A DNA stretch of 64,000 bases, taken from NCBI GenBank assembly GCA_963921425.1, contig OY992838.1:9672001-9736000 (forward strand), in the 5' to 3' direction. The position numbers and the translations under genes are program-made. Within the stretch, counting starts at the first letter, position 1. Each line of letters opens with the position of its first letter. Positions 63,801 to 64,000 of this stretch are shown in pieces. The stretch is from Dryas octopetala. Its lineage: Eukaryota; Streptophyta; Magnoliopsida; Rosales; Rosaceae. The notes under the pieces were generated by a model. It did not search any database and had not been told where the DNA came from. It saw only the letters and a list, made by a program, of their open reading frames with translations.

Positions 63801-64000
63801 AAACAAAAGAAATATAATAGAGTTAGAAATTATAAATACCAAGAGGCAAGAGAAGATGTTGATTGTTGCACTTGCAAAGAGAGGCACGTGAGAGCAGATG
63901 CAGAGCACTAGAGAGATTGGGGCCACAGCCACTGCTTGTCGGCGATAGAGACAAGAGAAGAAAATATTTGGCTGTTTGCACTTTTCTGTCTCTGTGATGA
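60873..64000 (-). mobile_element. hAT transposon, nearly full length, running off the window
   Basis: The left end CAGGGACGGAGCCAGG is a hAT-type terminal repeat like those at 16126 and 25079. The 8 bases before it, GTGGAGGG, are the expected TSD; its partner and the right end lie beyond 64000. The element carries a single-exon transposase on the minus strand, with a 261-bp 3' region and at least 460 bp upstream of the ATG. Confidence 0.88.
61134..63536 (-). pseudogene. hAT transposase, TTF-type zinc finger class, one in-frame stop
   Basis: An 800-codon frame starts MSESNHQQIPKKRKSILSYF and ends ERELSDTISTD. Order: a basic N-terminus (likely nuclear targeting); TTF-type zinc finger, about residues 95-185 (AFCFPCFLF, GVRKHIGAVNSTHH); a DUF4371-like catalytic region with CILVDESVDVS (Asp313), GQGYDGASNMRG (Asp379) and the CxxH of HCFAHRLQLAL (407-410); and the C-terminal dimerisation block LVLTLPVSTATTERAFSSLK with the catalytic Glu near 759. 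Relatives in plants are often named zinc finger MYM-type protein 1-like. A TAA interrupts the frame at codon 451 (62184-62186), within a conserved segment, and I see no other break. The element is therefore probably a recent, inactive copy, unless this is a sequencing error. Plain DNA transposon. Confidence 0.93.

Overview
The window is nuclear DNA of a flowering plant. It has AT-rich intergenic DNA, GT-AG introns, and nine plant gene families whose spliced products can be read from the sequence. The proteins look eudicot, and many small inverted-repeat transposons fill the gaps. A woody rosid such as a Rosaceae species would fit, but that is only a guess. I saw no prokaryotic, viral or organellar block and no convincing LTR retrotransposon.

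Layout. 1-0.6 kb: 5' end of the meiotic axis gene ZYP1 (minus). 2.4-5.4 kb: BTL3-type mitochondrial adenine nucleotide carrier (plus). 7.1-11.8 kb: TMEM135-like membrane protein, eight exons (plus). 12.3-12.7 kb: intronless TRM112 (minus). 13-19 kb: transposon-rich, with two clear element-in-element insertions. 19.6-20.8 kb: DTM1-like two-exon gene (minus). 21-27.1 kb: more inverted-repeat elements and a hAT deletion derivative. 27.8-29.8 kb: R2R3-MYB of the MYB53/92/93 type (plus). 31.6-33.7 kb: MED18, five exons (minus). 34-41 kb: mostly non-coding, with a 1,000-bp hAT element. 41.4-45.2 kb: cryptochrome CRY1 (plus). 46.3-47.8 kb: NIP aquaporin (minus). 47.8-54.8 kb: gene-free, with foldback elements. 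54.8-58.6 kb: PP2C phosphatase (plus). 60.9 kb to the window end: a nearly full-length hAT transposon running off the edge, its 800-codon transposase interrupted by one in-frame stop.

The host genes are unrelated housekeeping, signalling and transport genes and do not form a pathway. Structurally notable points are: two neighbouring genes that both need a GC-AG intron with the same AG|GCATGT donor; a likely intron at the CRY1 stop codon whose removal recreates the same stop; a 70-bp segment duplicated on both sides of MED18; a MYB with Asp replacing the near-invariant Pro of its LPGRTDNE motif; and several layered transposons datable relative to each other by perfect target-site duplications (TSDs). 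I found no clearly new biological system. All exon joins come from reading splice sites by eye and from remembered protein families.
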